64,000 nucleotides of DNA from Oasisia sp. SBJ-2009 (Eukaryota > Annelida > Polychaeta > Sabellida > Siboglinidae), in assembly GCA_964017155.1 (NCBI GenBank), contig OZ024861.1:24320213-24384212 (forward strand), given 5' to 3'. The position numbers and the translations under genes are program-made. Position 1 is the stretch's first letter; each line of letters starts with the position of its first letter. The notes beneath the pieces are model-generated. The model ran no database searches. It had not been told where the DNA came from and saw only the letters and a list, made by a program, of their open reading frames with translations. Below, piece after piece: positions 48,801 to 59,386 of this stretch.

Positions 48801-51800
48801 AGAATAACCTACCTGTTTTTCTAGGTGGGCCTCTGTGTATGGTTTTCAAAAAACTTATACAATGTTTACTTATTCTTTCCATAACCCGCCTAGTTGATAG
48901 GGACACGGGAGTGGTGAATGACTCACTAAACGATGTATCTTTGTGTTAATGTGCTAGTGATTGTGTTTCCATGAACGTCATACAAGTCCATTGTACTGCA
49001 TTGTGCATCAAAAGTCACCTTATTGTTAATATTTTGCATATATTTTGTATAAGTCTGTGGCCTTTTTCAAGATGTCTGTATTTGTAAATGTATTTGCAAT
49101 TCATGTTTGGTGTTTTGGATGAAATACACAACAAAATACAGGAACTTGTAATTAATGCCTGCAATCGGTTTACATAATCATAAATTATTTGTAAATAAAC
49201 CATATAAACAAACCTAATCATCTACATTTTTATTATATGTAATGGCAAATTTATTTTGTGTAATTTCTTTATATATATTGAACCTGTCAACAATTTAATT
49301 AAAAGTACAAGATATAACAACAGTTTTAATTCATGGTAAAGTTTGTTGTGATTTATTCGAGTAATCTTTTTTCTGCTGTAGGATGCGTTTTGGGCCATGT
49401 CATCACTGATGAGTGATAGAAGACATGCCTTGCACGGTAAGGGCTGCCACTCTACCTTTTTATTTACATGGATTTAAATTCAGTGTCAAAAATATACTCC
49501 AAATGTTGTCAGTTGCCACATTTGTTTGTTGGAGAAAATCTGTATAATTAATTGAGATTCTGAAGAAATATTATCTACTGGTTATGTTGAGTGGATGCAC
49601 ACACATGTATGCACATACCCCCACATACACACACATATGTACACGTACACACACGCACGCATGCACGCACGCACACATACACACACCATTCGATTATAGC
49701 TAAATGTAAGAGATTATTGCACTGTGCAGACTTTTCTTCATTTTCCTGGCAGGATTCTTCATCCCATGTTTCCCAAAACTGATCCGCTTCCAAGAGCATC
49801 ACGACCGCATTCTCAAGAAGTTTCTGCCAAAGTTGAAGAAACACCTGGTAAGTCGTGCATTCATTCAAATTGTCTTTCTTGAGACTAAGTCTATTTCACA
49901 TGTGTAATATTTGATGTAAACATCCCAGTAAAATGTTACTGTCCATAAATATAAATTGATGGACACACACATAATATATATGCACGTGCATGCACACATG
50001 CATGATCTATATATAAGAAATAAATCAATACATCCAACTTATTAAAATATATAGTTTCTGATTTTTGTCTATTTTTTGTTGTCTACACACTGCAGTCTGA
50101 AATGTGTCAAAAATTACTTTTATGATAATTTTTTTTCCTTAACATTTTAACATATTTTCACATATATATTTTGTGTGTTCAGGATAAGCAGGGCATCCCC
50201 GCCAGCCTCTACACCATCAAGTGGTTCATGCAGTGCTTCCTCGACCGGGTGAGTCAACAGTGCCTGGTACATTACACATTATATGTCTCACCGTGGTATT
50301 GGACAAAACTCCCAGTACACAAATATAGTGCATCGTCTGCATAAATACGTAAATAATATATTGTTATTAACATAGGTCATTTCACTTGATGCTAGGAGCA
50401 ATGTAATGTGACACTGATTGACAGGTGCCATTCAGTTTAACATTATAACAGGGATGAATAACAAAGCCATTGGGTGACAAGTGCTGTTCTATTTGATGAA
50501 CAACTCGGATGAGCCACGAATTGTGACATAGTTTGACAGGGGCATTTCAGCTAAACATCACAATCGAATGAATAATATGACATGATATTGACTGACAGGT
50601 ACCATTCCATTTGAAGCTAAATGGGCATTACAAATATAACGTGACATTCAGTGGTAAGTGTCATTGCTGTTGACACTGTACTTGGATACATAACATACCA
50701 TTATTATATATTACCATGTCACTAGAAGTTTATTTTTGGTTACATGGTACTTTATCAAGTGCCTCAGGAGATTCTCTAGAAGCTCCATAGGGCCAGTGAC
50801 ATTGATTGACAGACTTCATTTCATTAGGTACATTGATTGACAGATGCCATCCTATTGGATACTCTGATTGGCATAAGCAATATTGTGACATTGATTGACA
50901 GGTGCCATTCCACTTGACACTGCGTCTGTGGGACGTGTACATGTTGGAGGGAGAGAGGCTGTTGGTGGGCATGTCGTACACACTGCTCAAGATGCACAGA
51001 CGTATGTAGTGTTCTCCCTCTCATGTTCTCTTTCACAATAAATAAATTCAATGTTTATGTGTAGTTTTTTGAGAATTGTTTTATATTTAAAAGTATTTGT
51101 GTGGAATATAGTAGGGTTGAAAGTGGAGAGTGGGAGAAGTGGTGAAATAAAACAAATTGATGGCCAGCATTGAGGCTTGCCTAACCTCAGACTACAGCAA
51201 GAATGAGGAGACCCACAGTTGAATGTCATCATGGCAGTAGTATAATTTGTTGCTCTGTAGCTCTCTTCTTAATTAGTTACAGAATTAGCTCATATATTGG
51301 TTATAAAAGGTTATCATCAAATTCACCATTGATTATAAATATTTCCTTGTCAGCCAGTAACAGCAGCAGACAGTTCCATCTGCATCTGCAGTTTCTTCAC
51401 TCCTTGGTCCACAGAATCACCATCGTGTGGATAAATAAATATTTTCCAGTTAATTTACATTGACATGTACAACGAAAGGGCAAATTTTATATCTCCACCT
51501 GGCGAGTGACACTTAAAACAGTAAAATGACACCAGTGCTGCTAGATAGTGCGACTCTTTTAAAGAGTTTTTCTAAATTGTACCATAAACGTAACAGATTG
51601 TACACAGTAGTTGTGTGTTCCAACATGTGTAATGACACTGTTTACAGGGAGGCTGCTAAAGATGTCGATGGAGGAGTTGGTGGGCTTCCTGCAAGGCTCA
51701 CTGGTGAAAGACTTTGGCTTCGACGATGACCAGGTGATGGACGCGCTACGTGTGAGCCTTGAGGAGCTACGCAAGGCCAAGATGGACATCCCCCCGAACC

Positions 51801-52639
51801 TCCAGCCCAACGAACTGCCTCAGAAACCATTTGGATTGTTCGTGCCGCCAAGTGTCGAACAGATCCTCGGTCGGCGGACACTGCGAAGCGAATCGGAGAT
51901 CATCAACGGCGAGTTGAGCGATGACGACGACGACTTACACCCAATGGTGCCACCAGATGGCGGGCCAGCATTCGTCCCGGGCAGCTCTCGAGCCTCGCAG
52001 CGGAGTCGGCGCTCCGTGAGAGAGGCGGAGAATCACGCATCAATCCTGGCGGAAATCGCTGACGTCGCCGAACCGCCGATATCGAAGAGGAAGCCACTTG
52101 GCTTTGTAGACACTTTCGAGATGCTCAACAAGATGGAGGATGGCGTTGAGATGCGTGACAACGGCGGCTATGACAGGCACGTACGGCGAACGTCACCGTC
52201 AAATAACTCCGACTACGATAACTTAAACAGTGCAGAGAGGGACAGCGAGACAAATGCAAACGCAGACTCGGTGTTTGATGATGAAATCACCCAGCACCAG
52301 GGTCGGACATACATCAAGGTGAATGGCTTTCGTGAGCAGTCACCAAATGGTAACCATGGTTACCACGCAGCGGAGGGTGACGTGTCTGGGGTTAGAAACA
52401 AACCCGGGATAAACGGACCGCAATGGACCAACAATAGAACAACGGGGACCAGGAACGAGGTAGCCTACAGCAGGAATGGACCAACTGGACCGAGGTCAAC
52501 ATCGTCCAGCAAGACCTACCACCAGAGTGCAGAGACGGTCATGCACAATGGCTACTCAGACTCTAGGGGACGCGTCTCACCCCGCAAAGTCGTCACAACG
52601 TCAAAGACGACGGGTGACATTCACATGTCTTATCTCTGA
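43206..52639 (+). CDS. USP6NL: TBC-domain Rab GTPase-activating protein, USP6NL (RN-tre) type, 11 exons found
   Basis: Exons 43273-43349, 44131-44216, 44916-44958, 46214-46294, 47335-47552, 48449-48563, 49382-49436, 49753-49847, 50183-50248, 50902-51001 and 51648-52639 join in phase with GT-AG borders. An ATG at 43206, in frame and preceded by a TAA at 43197, would give 664 residues; numbering below uses it provisionally. The N-terminal [12 protein letters not shown] and [21 protein letters not shown], and a TBC domain (about 121-330) with arginine finger R176 in IDLDVNR and glutamine finger Q213 in YCQG, match USP6NL closely. A ~300-residue polar tail follows. Family knowledge: RN-tre is a GAP for Rab5 and Rab43 and acts in receptor endocytosis with Eps8. 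The gene continues upstream if 43273 is a spliced exon. Confidence 0.92.
43273..43349 (+). CDS. USP6NL: USP6NL exon a, start uncertain
   Basis: The acceptor TTCCGTCATTCCAG precedes 43273 and the donor AAG|GTGAGC follows. It encodes [20 protein letters not shown] and [15 protein letters not shown] corresponds to QERAEIVAKY near the N-terminus of human USP6NL. The frame is also open back to an ATG at 43206, so either this is the first coding exon or an upstream exon with a phase of one base exists. The acceptor quality favours splicing. Confidence 0.75.
43350..44130 (+). other. USP6NL intron after exon a, with a dispersed repeat
   Basis: 781-bp intron. Besides AT-rich DNA it holds an AAATAAATAAA tract followed by TTATATAGCGCCAAATC and GGCGCTTTACATG (about 43685-43775). 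TATAGCGC/GGCGCTTTACA pairs occur in dispersed repeats of many invertebrates, but the limits here are unclear. Confidence 0.75.
44131..44216 (+). CDS. USP6NL: USP6NL exon b
   Basis: Acceptor GTCTGTCCAG; donor CTTCA|GTGAGT, leaving two bases. Encodes [20 protein letters not shown], the signature just before the TBC domain in RN-tre proteins. Confidence 0.93.
44217..44915 (+). other. USP6NL intron after exon b
   Basis: 699-bp AT-rich intron containing one long (TA)n tract at 44480-44554. Nothing else recognised. Confidence 0.88.
44480..44554. repeat. (TA)n microsatellite
   Basis: About 37 uninterrupted TA units. Confidence 0.97.
44916..44958 (+). CDS. USP6NL: USP6NL exon c (43-nt micro-exon)
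   Basis: Acceptor TGTTTTCAG, donor AAG|GTGAGC. The first base completes His, giving [15 protein letters not shown]. It is too short for frame-based detection but is needed to keep phase and matches HEEELP in the human protein. Confidence 0.85.
44959..46213 (+). other. USP6NL intron after exon c
   Basis: 1,255-bp intron with a (CA)n microsatellite at 45719-45804. Nothing else recognised. Confidence 0.88.
45719..45804. repeat. (CA)n microsatellite
   Basis: About 43 uninterrupted CA units on the + strand, probably highly variable between individuals. Confidence 0.97.
46214..46294 (+). CDS. USP6NL: USP6NL exon d
   Basis: Acceptor TTCTTCTAAG, donor AAAAG|GTAATG, 27 codons in phase 0. Encodes [20 protein letters not shown], the helix leading into the TBC domain. 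Confidence 0.92.
46425..46540 (+). mobile_element. tRNA-derived SINE-like fragment
   Basis: GGTCTAGTAGATTGGTTAG (46431-46449) resembles an RNA polymerase III A box and GGTTTAATCTG (46479-46489) a B box, 30-40 bases apart as in a tRNA. There is no acceptor-stem pairing good enough for a functional tRNA. The right end is not defined. Confidence 0.5.
46610..46907 (-). mobile_element. tRNA-derived SINE, minus strand
   Basis: On the minus strand it starts GGCACAGGTAGTGTAGTG near 46903. The A box region TAGTGTAGTGATTAGCAC (complement of 46879-46896) and B box GGTTCAATATC (complement of 46842-46852) are correctly spaced. A ~230-base non-tRNA body follows. The B box departs from GGTTCGANTCC at two or three positions, so the copy is probably inactive. 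The minus-strand frame crossing it is not a gene. Confidence 0.72.
47335..47552 (+). CDS. USP6NL: USP6NL exon e: first half of the TBC domain, arginine finger
   Basis: Acceptor TGGTCCAG, donor TCAA|GTGAGT. Encodes [16 protein letters not shown] and [20 protein letters not shown]. The Arg of the IxxDxxR motif is the catalytic arginine finger of TBC RabGAPs. GC-rich at third positions compared with the introns. Confidence 0.95.
47553..48448 (+). other. USP6NL intron after exon e
   Basis: 896-bp intron. Three near-identical copies of GGATGACAGTCTTGTTAATT lie at about 47719-47777. No other feature. Confidence 0.88.
48449..48563 (+). CDS. USP6NL: USP6NL exon f: glutamine finger
   Basis: Acceptor CTGTTGCAG, donor GAG|GTGAGG. 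Encodes [20 protein letters not shown] followed by [18 protein letters not shown] is the glutamine-finger motif of the TBC domain. Confidence 0.95.
48564..49381 (+). other. USP6NL intron after exon f
   Basis: 818-bp AT-rich intron; nothing recognised. Confidence 0.88.
49382..49436 (+). CDS. USP6NL: USP6NL exon g
   Basis: Acceptor TTCTGCTGTAG, donor CACG|GTAAGG; 55 nt. Encodes [19 protein letters not shown], the conserved DAFWAL segment of TBC domains. Confidence 0.92.
49437..49752 (+). other. USP6NL intron after exon g with CA-rich simple sequence
   Basis: 316-bp intron containing an impure CA/CACG repeat (49596-49686). Open frames across it on both strands are repeat translations. Confidence 0.88.
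49753..49847 (+). CDS. USP6NL: USP6NL exon h
   Basis: Acceptor CCTGGCAG, donor CTG|GTAAGT. Encodes [20 protein letters not shown] then [11 protein letters not shown]. Confidence 0.93.
49848..50182 (+). other. USP6NL intron after exon h
   Basis: 335-bp AT-rich intron; nothing recognised. Confidence 0.88.
50183..50248 (+). CDS. USP6NL: USP6NL exon i
   Basis: Acceptor TGTGTTCAG, donor CGG|GTGAGT, 22 codons. Encodes [16 protein letters not shown], the TBC motif containing YTIKWF. Confidence 0.94.
50249..50901 (+). other. USP6NL intron after exon i
   Basis: 653-bp intron largely occupied by a degenerate tandem array (next entry) that leads directly into exon j. Confidence 0.88.
50370..50920 (+). 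repeat. Degenerate ~58-bp tandem array including the exon j acceptor
   Basis: The block GTGACATTGATTGACAG followed by GTGCCATTCCACTTGA, which is the acceptor and start of exon j at 50885-50917, recurs in degraded form. The exon-start-like halves lie near 50375, 50424, 50480, 50539, 50599, 50657, 50814, 50843 and 50902, mostly 49-60 bases apart. Several copies keep an intact ACAG, for example at 50420-50423, 50595-50598 and 50839-50842. Confidence 0.75.
50902..51001 (+). CDS. USP6NL: USP6NL exon j
   Basis: Acceptor ATTGATTGACAG, donor AGAC|GTATGT. Encodes [20 protein letters not shown], including the conserved LRLWD of TBC domains. Its acceptor and first ~18 bases are echoed several times in the intron before it. 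Confidence 0.94.
51002..51647 (+). other. USP6NL intron after exon j
   Basis: 646-bp AT-rich intron; nothing recognised. Confidence 0.88.
51648..52639 (+). CDS. USP6NL: USP6NL exon k: end of the TBC domain and C-terminal tail
   Basis: Acceptor CTGTTTACAG. It begins [20 protein letters not shown], followed by [20 protein letters not shown], the conserved helices ending the RN-tre TBC unit. After about residue 400 the tail is polar, with an acidic cluster (GELSDDDDD) and Ser/Asn/Gly-rich sequence to TGA at 52637-52639. Human USP6NL (828 residues) has a longer tail that binds Eps8; no clear PxxDY motif was seen here. Confidence 0.93.
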
Positions 52640-52874
52640 TCAGGGTCTTTGTCTCGAGTGGAGGTTTGTCTTGTACAGGGTACACAGAACAGAAAAATGA
52701 AAACATTCACTAACTTCTCGAGGACCAACGTCTTTTCCCCCATCAAATTAGGGTTACAAAGAATTGCAACGTGACAGTGACATTACAGTCGGTCTTCATT
52801 CCTATGTTTTCCTATTTTAGATACTTGAAATTATGTCAAGGAAGACAGGTTGCTTGTACTATTATCTGATGCAC

Positions 52875-52945
52875 CAGTGTCGGAATAGTTAGGACATTAG
52901 ACTCCTGGTTGAGAGGACCGTGGTTCAAATCTTCTTGCCAACATT
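52875..52945 (+). mobile_element. tRNA-like SINE fragment
   Basis: AATAGTTAGGACATTAGACTC (in pieces: AGTTAGGACATTAGAC at 52887) is A-box-like and GGTTCAAATCT (52922-52932) is a good B box. The short distance and order fit a degenerate tRNA-derived SINE head. No cloverleaf can be drawn with confidence. Confidence 0.5.
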
Positions 52946-53787
52946 TGAAGCACCTCTGTATTTTATTACACCCTATTGCCCTAGTTCACACAGCTGTATA
53001 AATGAGTAGCCTTCTGTGCTTACAACTGTACCCAATCCACTACCAATATTTACTTAGAATTATGTGAAACTATTTCATAATGATAGGAAAGTGTTACTTG
53101 CATGGAGTAATTATGACATGTCTGAATGCTTTACAGGATAGTCGAATTGGTGTCGGTGCAAATGCTTTAGCAGGATACAGGCTTTATGAACTTTGAACTA
53201 ACTTAAATATATCCAGAATTTCTTGCTGCTTGGTGAAGCTGCATGTTCTTGAGATATTTATTTTCTATAATTTGTTTGGTGTGGCCTTGCATGCCAAGAG
53301 CCACGTTCTTGTTGTGTGGAAGATAATGTATTGATTTTTGTAAGAAATTCTACTCATTTACTTGTGTTATCTACATATATCAGGTTGTTTTGTTTATGTT
53401 GAGTTTTAACTGTGATTTTGTTAGCACTGTCAAGAGTGTGCTGTTATTGTAGAGAAGGATTAGAGGTTTCATCGTGTGGCGACGTGGCTAACTACTGCTA
53501 GTGCTCACTACTGCTTCAAATACTTCAACAATTAATGCTCAATGCAAAGCTTGTCTCCCTGTCCTGTCCATCACAGATGGGTTTATGTTATCCTATGTCC
53601 TTAACCTTCATAGAGGTCACTCATTTGTTTGGTGTCCTTGATAAAGGTTACACTAAGTTGGCATGAGATTGTGATGCAGGTCGGTCAATTTAACGCAAGC
53701 AAGTCAGTTGTGTGACTGACATGTCTAGGTTATATTTAATGGTTGCATGATCCAAGTAACACTTGGTGATCCAAGTAACACTTGGCT

Positions 53788-53895
53788 GTCCTGTATCCTT
53801 GATAGAGGTCACTCAGTTGTCCTGTGTCCTTGATAGAGGTCACTCAGTTATACTGTGTCCTTGATAGAGGTCACTCAGTTGTTCTGTGTACTCGA
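53788..53895. repeat. 31-bp tandem repeat
   Basis: CTGTGTCCTTGATAGAGG followed by TCACTCAGTT repeats near 53791, 53822 and 53853, exactly 31 bases apart, with a partial copy at 53884. A related single copy lies near 53610. Confidence 0.9.
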
Positions 53896-56800
53896 TAGCT
53901 GTAGATCAAACTCAATTAATAATGTTGTGCGTTTTATAGAAGTCATATTATGGCAAACAGCTGAATATATACTGTGTTTATATTCTCACAGTCTGTGAGT
54001 TTAGTGATTAGGTAATTCCTGCTGAGTGCCGAATTAATAACATCATCAGTTAGAAATAGCTAAATATTTCACTTAACATGTGACATTTTCATATGGTAAA
54101 ACTTCACATTGTGATAAGTGAAACTGTTTTTTGAAGTTTCCTTTGCAATGTACACTGGAATATGCAGGACAGGCGGTAGTGGACATGAGACAGGAGATGT
54201 TCTTGTCCACTTGGCAGCCATAATGTACTGAACACTCCATTGCAAACAGGTTTCAGTGTCAGAGGATTAAGTACCGGTTTGTGCTTATAGCTCTCTGTAC
54301 ACATCTGTCTTTTGTACAATTTGTCAGTGTGCGCATGTTTGTTCACTAGTTTGTACAATGTGGATCTAGATACATTGCATACAGATTTTACTTGATGTTG
54401 TACAGCAAACATTGTATGCACATTGTGTGGCAGTATATGTGGACACCACAGTTGGACACTACGCAAGACATTTTTTTGGAGAAAAACCTTTTCGACCATT
54501 GTCCAATTAATTGTTAACAATGAAGAACCGTTTTCCAAATTGGGTACACATGTACTGTGTACAAGCATGTATTTTGTATAGATAATATTATATACTCACT
54601 CCTACGCAAGTCAATGCTGTAAATGATATGTTAATTTCTGTGGTATTATTTAAGCAGTGTACTGTGATTTATTCAGATGTTAATAATGTTATGTTTATGC
54701 ATGTCAAGAGAGTCGGTAGCAAAATACATAGCTACTACCTGGTAGCTATGGCGTCCCCAAACAAACCAGCATGTGTATGTTGTAAAGGTAGTCAATGTTC
54801 ACTATGCAATCTTTTTATGACTGTTTATTGAGCTTTAGTGAATTGTCCATTTGTGCTACAAATTCTGTGTATTTATAATTTGCAGGAACAGAAAAAACGA
54901 TCTTAATGAGCATTTTTTTGCAATAATTCCCATCTTCTTATTGACTAATCCATTTAATTGCCTGGTTATTTTGGGTAAAACAAATCAAATTAGGTGTGGC
55001 TATTGAAACTTGATTTGTGAAGTATGAACTCCACATGAGAGGAGACATTGTGAAATCAGTGTCTATCACTGGGCTGAAACATTGATGGTCACCAGAACTG
55101 TCAACTTGGTCAAGTTGGTGCCATCTTGGTGGTCCAAATTTAAATGTGGCCAGTACTATAGTGAAGATAAATTTTGATATTTGCATATCACCCAGCACAT
55201 TCTGAAAGTTGCCAGCCACACTTTGACCTTCTTGGCTTTGTGATATTGAACATAGGATGATAAATTCATGTTAAGTCGGTTGATTAATTAATAAGTCTGA
55301 TGGTCTGTTTAAAAACTAAAAGTAAATTCTTTAGTGCAGTAGTCAGTTCTCAGGACTGCTTAAAATGCTTTACACTTTACTGACCGACCAGTTCAATTTA
55401 ACACCACATTGGCTTCTCTGGGAAGCATTTAGATGTTAGCACACGTTTGCATAATCAATTAACATATTTTGTTCTGGTAAATGATACTTAACGCAGTCAG
55501 TTGTACTGTTACTGTTGTACGCCCGGCTTTAGGAGTCGAACATTTGAAGTTACGATTTTGGGAACATCTGTTAAATGCTAAAATTGATATCTAGATGTAC
55601 GCCGTCCATTAGTTGCAGTGTTGTTTGTGTTGTCTTCTTAACATGTGTTGTTAGGTGTTGGTTATAGGTCTGCCATCGCTGTGTTGTAACACATATTGTA
55701 ATGCGTAACAATAGTTGCTATTACAAACGTAAACGATCGTGCAATGAACACCATTCTTGCCAACTGCTGGTGTAAGTAGGAAGGTGTATAAACACCTTCA
55801 GCATCCTGCACGCCGATATTGTATATACAAGAAACTTATTTATTACAGCATACTCATTCACATATCCGGTAATGGTGTTTAGAAGATGGTTTTGAATTGA
55901 TGTGGCATTAGTGCTGACTGGTGCACCTTTGATTCTCGTTAAAACATGCTTCTTTTTTATAAATTCTACAGGCTGGTTTACATGAAGAGGTTCTGTTCCA
56001 ATTTGTCAAATGACGATGTGTTGATTGTCAACAGAAAATTGTAAATGTATAGACCTTGACATGCGCCAGTCCATTTTTAAACTTTCAGAAAAATATTATC
56101 ATGAGGTCACATGCTGTGAATGATGGTAGCTGATTTGCCACTGCTTCCAATTTTTAGTCGAACTGCTTCTGGAATGGGAGGCTTAAATAAACGATCCTGG
56201 TCAGATGTTTCTGTTAAAATAAACACAGCGAAAACCATGTGTAGAGACAAATTGGATCAAATTAGTCAGGTAACCAGCCTTTATGTAACATTATAATGAT
56301 GTTGTACTTTGTTGTGTGGCTAGTAAATTATGTTTATGCACATAATCAACTCTTTAAAACAGAATATGTTCCTTTGGTGTATTTATGAATTAGATTAATG
56401 TATTGTGTTGTTGTATGTTGTACTACGCACAGTTACAAGTTGCTCGCTGAAATGTCCAGTGTAGATAAACCTGGCATTGCAGATATCTTGCCAAAATGGG
56501 CACCTTTCTAGAATGGACACTTTTATAGAATGGACATAACTCAGGTTGCTTGTAATCAGGTTTAAACTGCCACAAACATGTCGCGCCAGACAACTGCCAA
56601 ATGTGAACAGTGGAGTCAGAATTTACACTTGTCATTGAATTTTCATTGAACATTTTGTTTGTTTGAGATAGTGAATTAACAAGAAAACTGATTCACATGG
56701 TTTTGTGAGATAAACCAAAACGATAAAATTTAATGTATTGTTTACACAGTCTTACATGGTACTTTGTGCAAAAATGCAGTGCCTGGCGAATTTGGTATTG

Positions 56801-57367
56801 CATTTGAATTGTTCTTGTCTATGGCAAACAGCCTGTCTTTAGTCATTGCGATACCCAGTGTCACTGCTGTCCACTATACAAAGGTGTTGGTGGACTATTT
56901 GACACTTATTTTGACATGTCGATACTGTTCATGCCAACAGCAGAGCAGATTCATGCATTTCGTCAGTAGACAGTCATGTATAAATAAATGTATGTCAACA
57001 TTGTTTACATATAAGTTTTGATTCTTGCCAGGATACGTCTTCAGAGGTATATTAAAAATAGTACGTTAAGTCATTGTGCAGTTTCTACTGGTGTAGTCAG
57101 ATTGGTGGAGTCATCATGCAGCCTAAGACACGCGATACACATACACGCACATAGGAGAAGGGAGTTGGGAGGAATGGGGAGAAGGAGGAAATAAGAAGAA
57201 GGGGAGGGAGATTTTATTAGAGAGGTAGGATGAGGAAGATGAAGGGAGAGAGAGGCTGAAAGGGAGAGAGTGAGGAAGGAAGACGGAGGGGTGAACATGG
57301 GAGAGAAAGAAAGTGGTACGGATAGAGTTGGGAAGGCAGAGAGGAAGGAGAGACGGGAAGGGAGAGG

Positions 57368-58351
57368 ATGGATGGGGTGGGAAGGGAGAGGATGGATGAG
57401 GTGGGAAGGGAGAGGATGGATGAGGTGGGAAGGGAGAGGATGGATGAGGTGGAAAGGGAGAGGATGGATGAGGTGGGAAGGGAGAGGATGGATGGGGTGG
57501 GAAGGGAGAGGATGGATGAGGTGGGAAGGGAGAGGATGGATGGGGTGGGAAGGGAGAGGATGGATGAGGTGGGAAGGGAGAGGATGGATGAGGTGGGAAG
57601 GGAGAGGATGGATGAGGTGGGAAGGGAGAGGATGGATGAGGTGGGAAGGGAGAGGATGGATGGGGTGGGAAGGGAGAGGATGGATGAGGTGGGAAGGGAG
57701 AGGATGGATGAGGTGGGAAGGGAGAGGATGGATGGGGTGGGAAGGGAGAGGATGGATGGGGTGGGAAGGGAGAGGATGGATGGGGTGGGAAGGGAGAGGA
57801 TGGATGAGGTGGGAAGGGAGAGGATGGATGAGGTGGGAAGGGAGAGGATGGATGAGGTGGGAAGGGAGAGGATGGATGAGGTGGGAAGGGAGAGGATGGA
57901 TGGGGTGGGAAGGGAGAGGATGGATGAGGTGGGAAGGGAGAGGATGGATGAGGTGGGAAGGGAGAGGATGGATGAGGTGGGAAGGGAGAGGATGGATGAG
58001 GTGGGAAGGGAGAGGATGGATGAGGTGGGAAGGGAGAGGATGGATGAGGTGGGAAGGGAGAGGATGGATGAGGTGGGAAGGGAGAGGATGGATGGGGTGG
58101 GAAGGGAGAGGATGGATGAGGTGGGAAGGGAGAGGATGGATGGGGTGGGAAGGGAGAGGATGGATGGGGTGAGAAGGGAGAGGATGGATGAGGTGGGAAG
58201 GGAGAGGATGGATGAGGTGGGAAGGGAGAGGATGGATGAGGTGGGAAGGGAGAGGATGGATGAGGTGGGAAGGGAGAGGATGGATGGGGTGGGAAGGGAG
58301 AGGATGGATGAGGTGGGAAGGGAGAGGATGGATGGGGTGGGAAGGGAGAGG
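57368..58351. repeat. 24-bp minisatellite, 41 copies
   Basis: The unit ATGGATGAGGTGGGAAGGGA followed by GAGG repeats 41 times without indels. The main variable site is A or G at unit position 8 (GATGAGG versus GATGGGG); two further single-base variants occur. The + strand is strongly purine-rich. Because 24 is a multiple of three and no unit frame has a stop, long repetitive ORFs appear on both strands (57270-58172, 57368-58390, 57217-58479). They are not credible genes. Confidence 0.97.
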
Positions 58352-58479
58352 AAGGGAGAGGAAGGGAAGGTGAGAAAGAGGGAGAAATAATTAGTGGGAA
58401 AGGAAAGGGGCAGTTTAGGCTGTGAAGAGAGAGGAAGGATGAATGAGAAAGTGAGAGAGAAGAAATGGGCAGACTGCAC

Positions 58480-59224
58480 TATTCCACTTTTTATACATAA
58501 CTAGTTCTGTACATATTACTGTTTACATGCACTAATTACCGTTCTTATTATGAATGAATGACAGTTTGTTCAACAACATAGTAAAAGTACAACATATTAT
58601 GGGAAATATAATATAATTTCCTGATTGGTGAGTTGCTGCAGCTGTTGAAGAGACACAGCAGAAGTCACATGACTTATAAGGCGCTATATGTCCTTTCCAA
58701 ACTAAAACAGTAGCTGTAGTAAGAGTTACAAGATAAAATATAAAGTAACAGTAATTATTTTTAATGTTCATAAATACGAAGAAAGTAACATCGACTTGAA
58801 TATTTTCTTAAATAGTTATAAACTTGGTAACTGTTATTTCACTTGCCAGACCGTTCCATGTGTGTATACATACCTCTGACAGTAATTGACAGTAGTCTGT
58901 GGGAGGTGTTCGTTTTTTTAACAAAATGGTATATATTGACTGGTATAATGCTAACATCGGCTACCCAGGCTCCGTGAGCTAGCAGCACTTTTAAGCCCCT
59001 CAACTCTGCCTGGGAAACTAATGCTCTGCATTTGTAACCGCCAGGGCGGCCTTACCCAAGATTAGGGTAGAGACGCTGATATCCTATGAAAAGTATTCAA
59101 CATTGAACTTACATTAATATAAAATAAGTAAAAAAAATTAACTTACAGTTGTTCATAAAATAAGAATTATGGCAGGATTAACCAGTATCCGTGAGGTGGC
59201 AGCAATTGTTTAGCCCGATGGGGA
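58480..59224. other. Intergenic, nothing recognised
   Basis: AT-rich DNA. The phrases CTCCGTGAGCTAGCAGCA (58969) and ATCCGTGAGGTGGCAGCA (59187) resemble each other and may be remnants of one dispersed repeat, but no element could be delimited. Confidence 0.5.
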
Positions 59225-59386
59225 TAGCATACAAATTAAATTGAATTAAACTTTATTTCGGTCACAACATACAAACAATTGCATAAAAGTATACACATGA
59301 GTATAAAATGTAACCGTGGAGATCCTCTAGAAACCCCTGGGGGCTTAATTATACTGTACTGAGGACCACCATAGAAAAATGGAGTC

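Larger units (their letters stand above)
52640..57355. other. 3' UTR of the TBC gene and intergenic DNA
   Basis: No coding region recognised. It contains a tRNA-like repeat (52880-52945) and a 31-bp tandem repeat (53788-53895). No AATAAA was found close to the stop; AATAAA at 56187-56192 and 56219-56224 are far away, so the 3' UTR end is unknown. Open frames such as 54104-54568 (minus) match nothing I know. Confidence 0.5.

Noticed and set aside
54104..54568. 154-codon minus-strand ORF downstream of the TBC gene
   Set aside because: Sequence shows no domain, the region is AT-rich and the ORF has no flanking coding signals.
57217..58479. Very long repetitive ORFs on both strands (up to 420 codons)
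   Set aside because: They are translations of a 24-bp repeat whose length is a multiple of three and which has no stop in these frames. No start context, splice sites or non-repeat coding sequence supports a protein.
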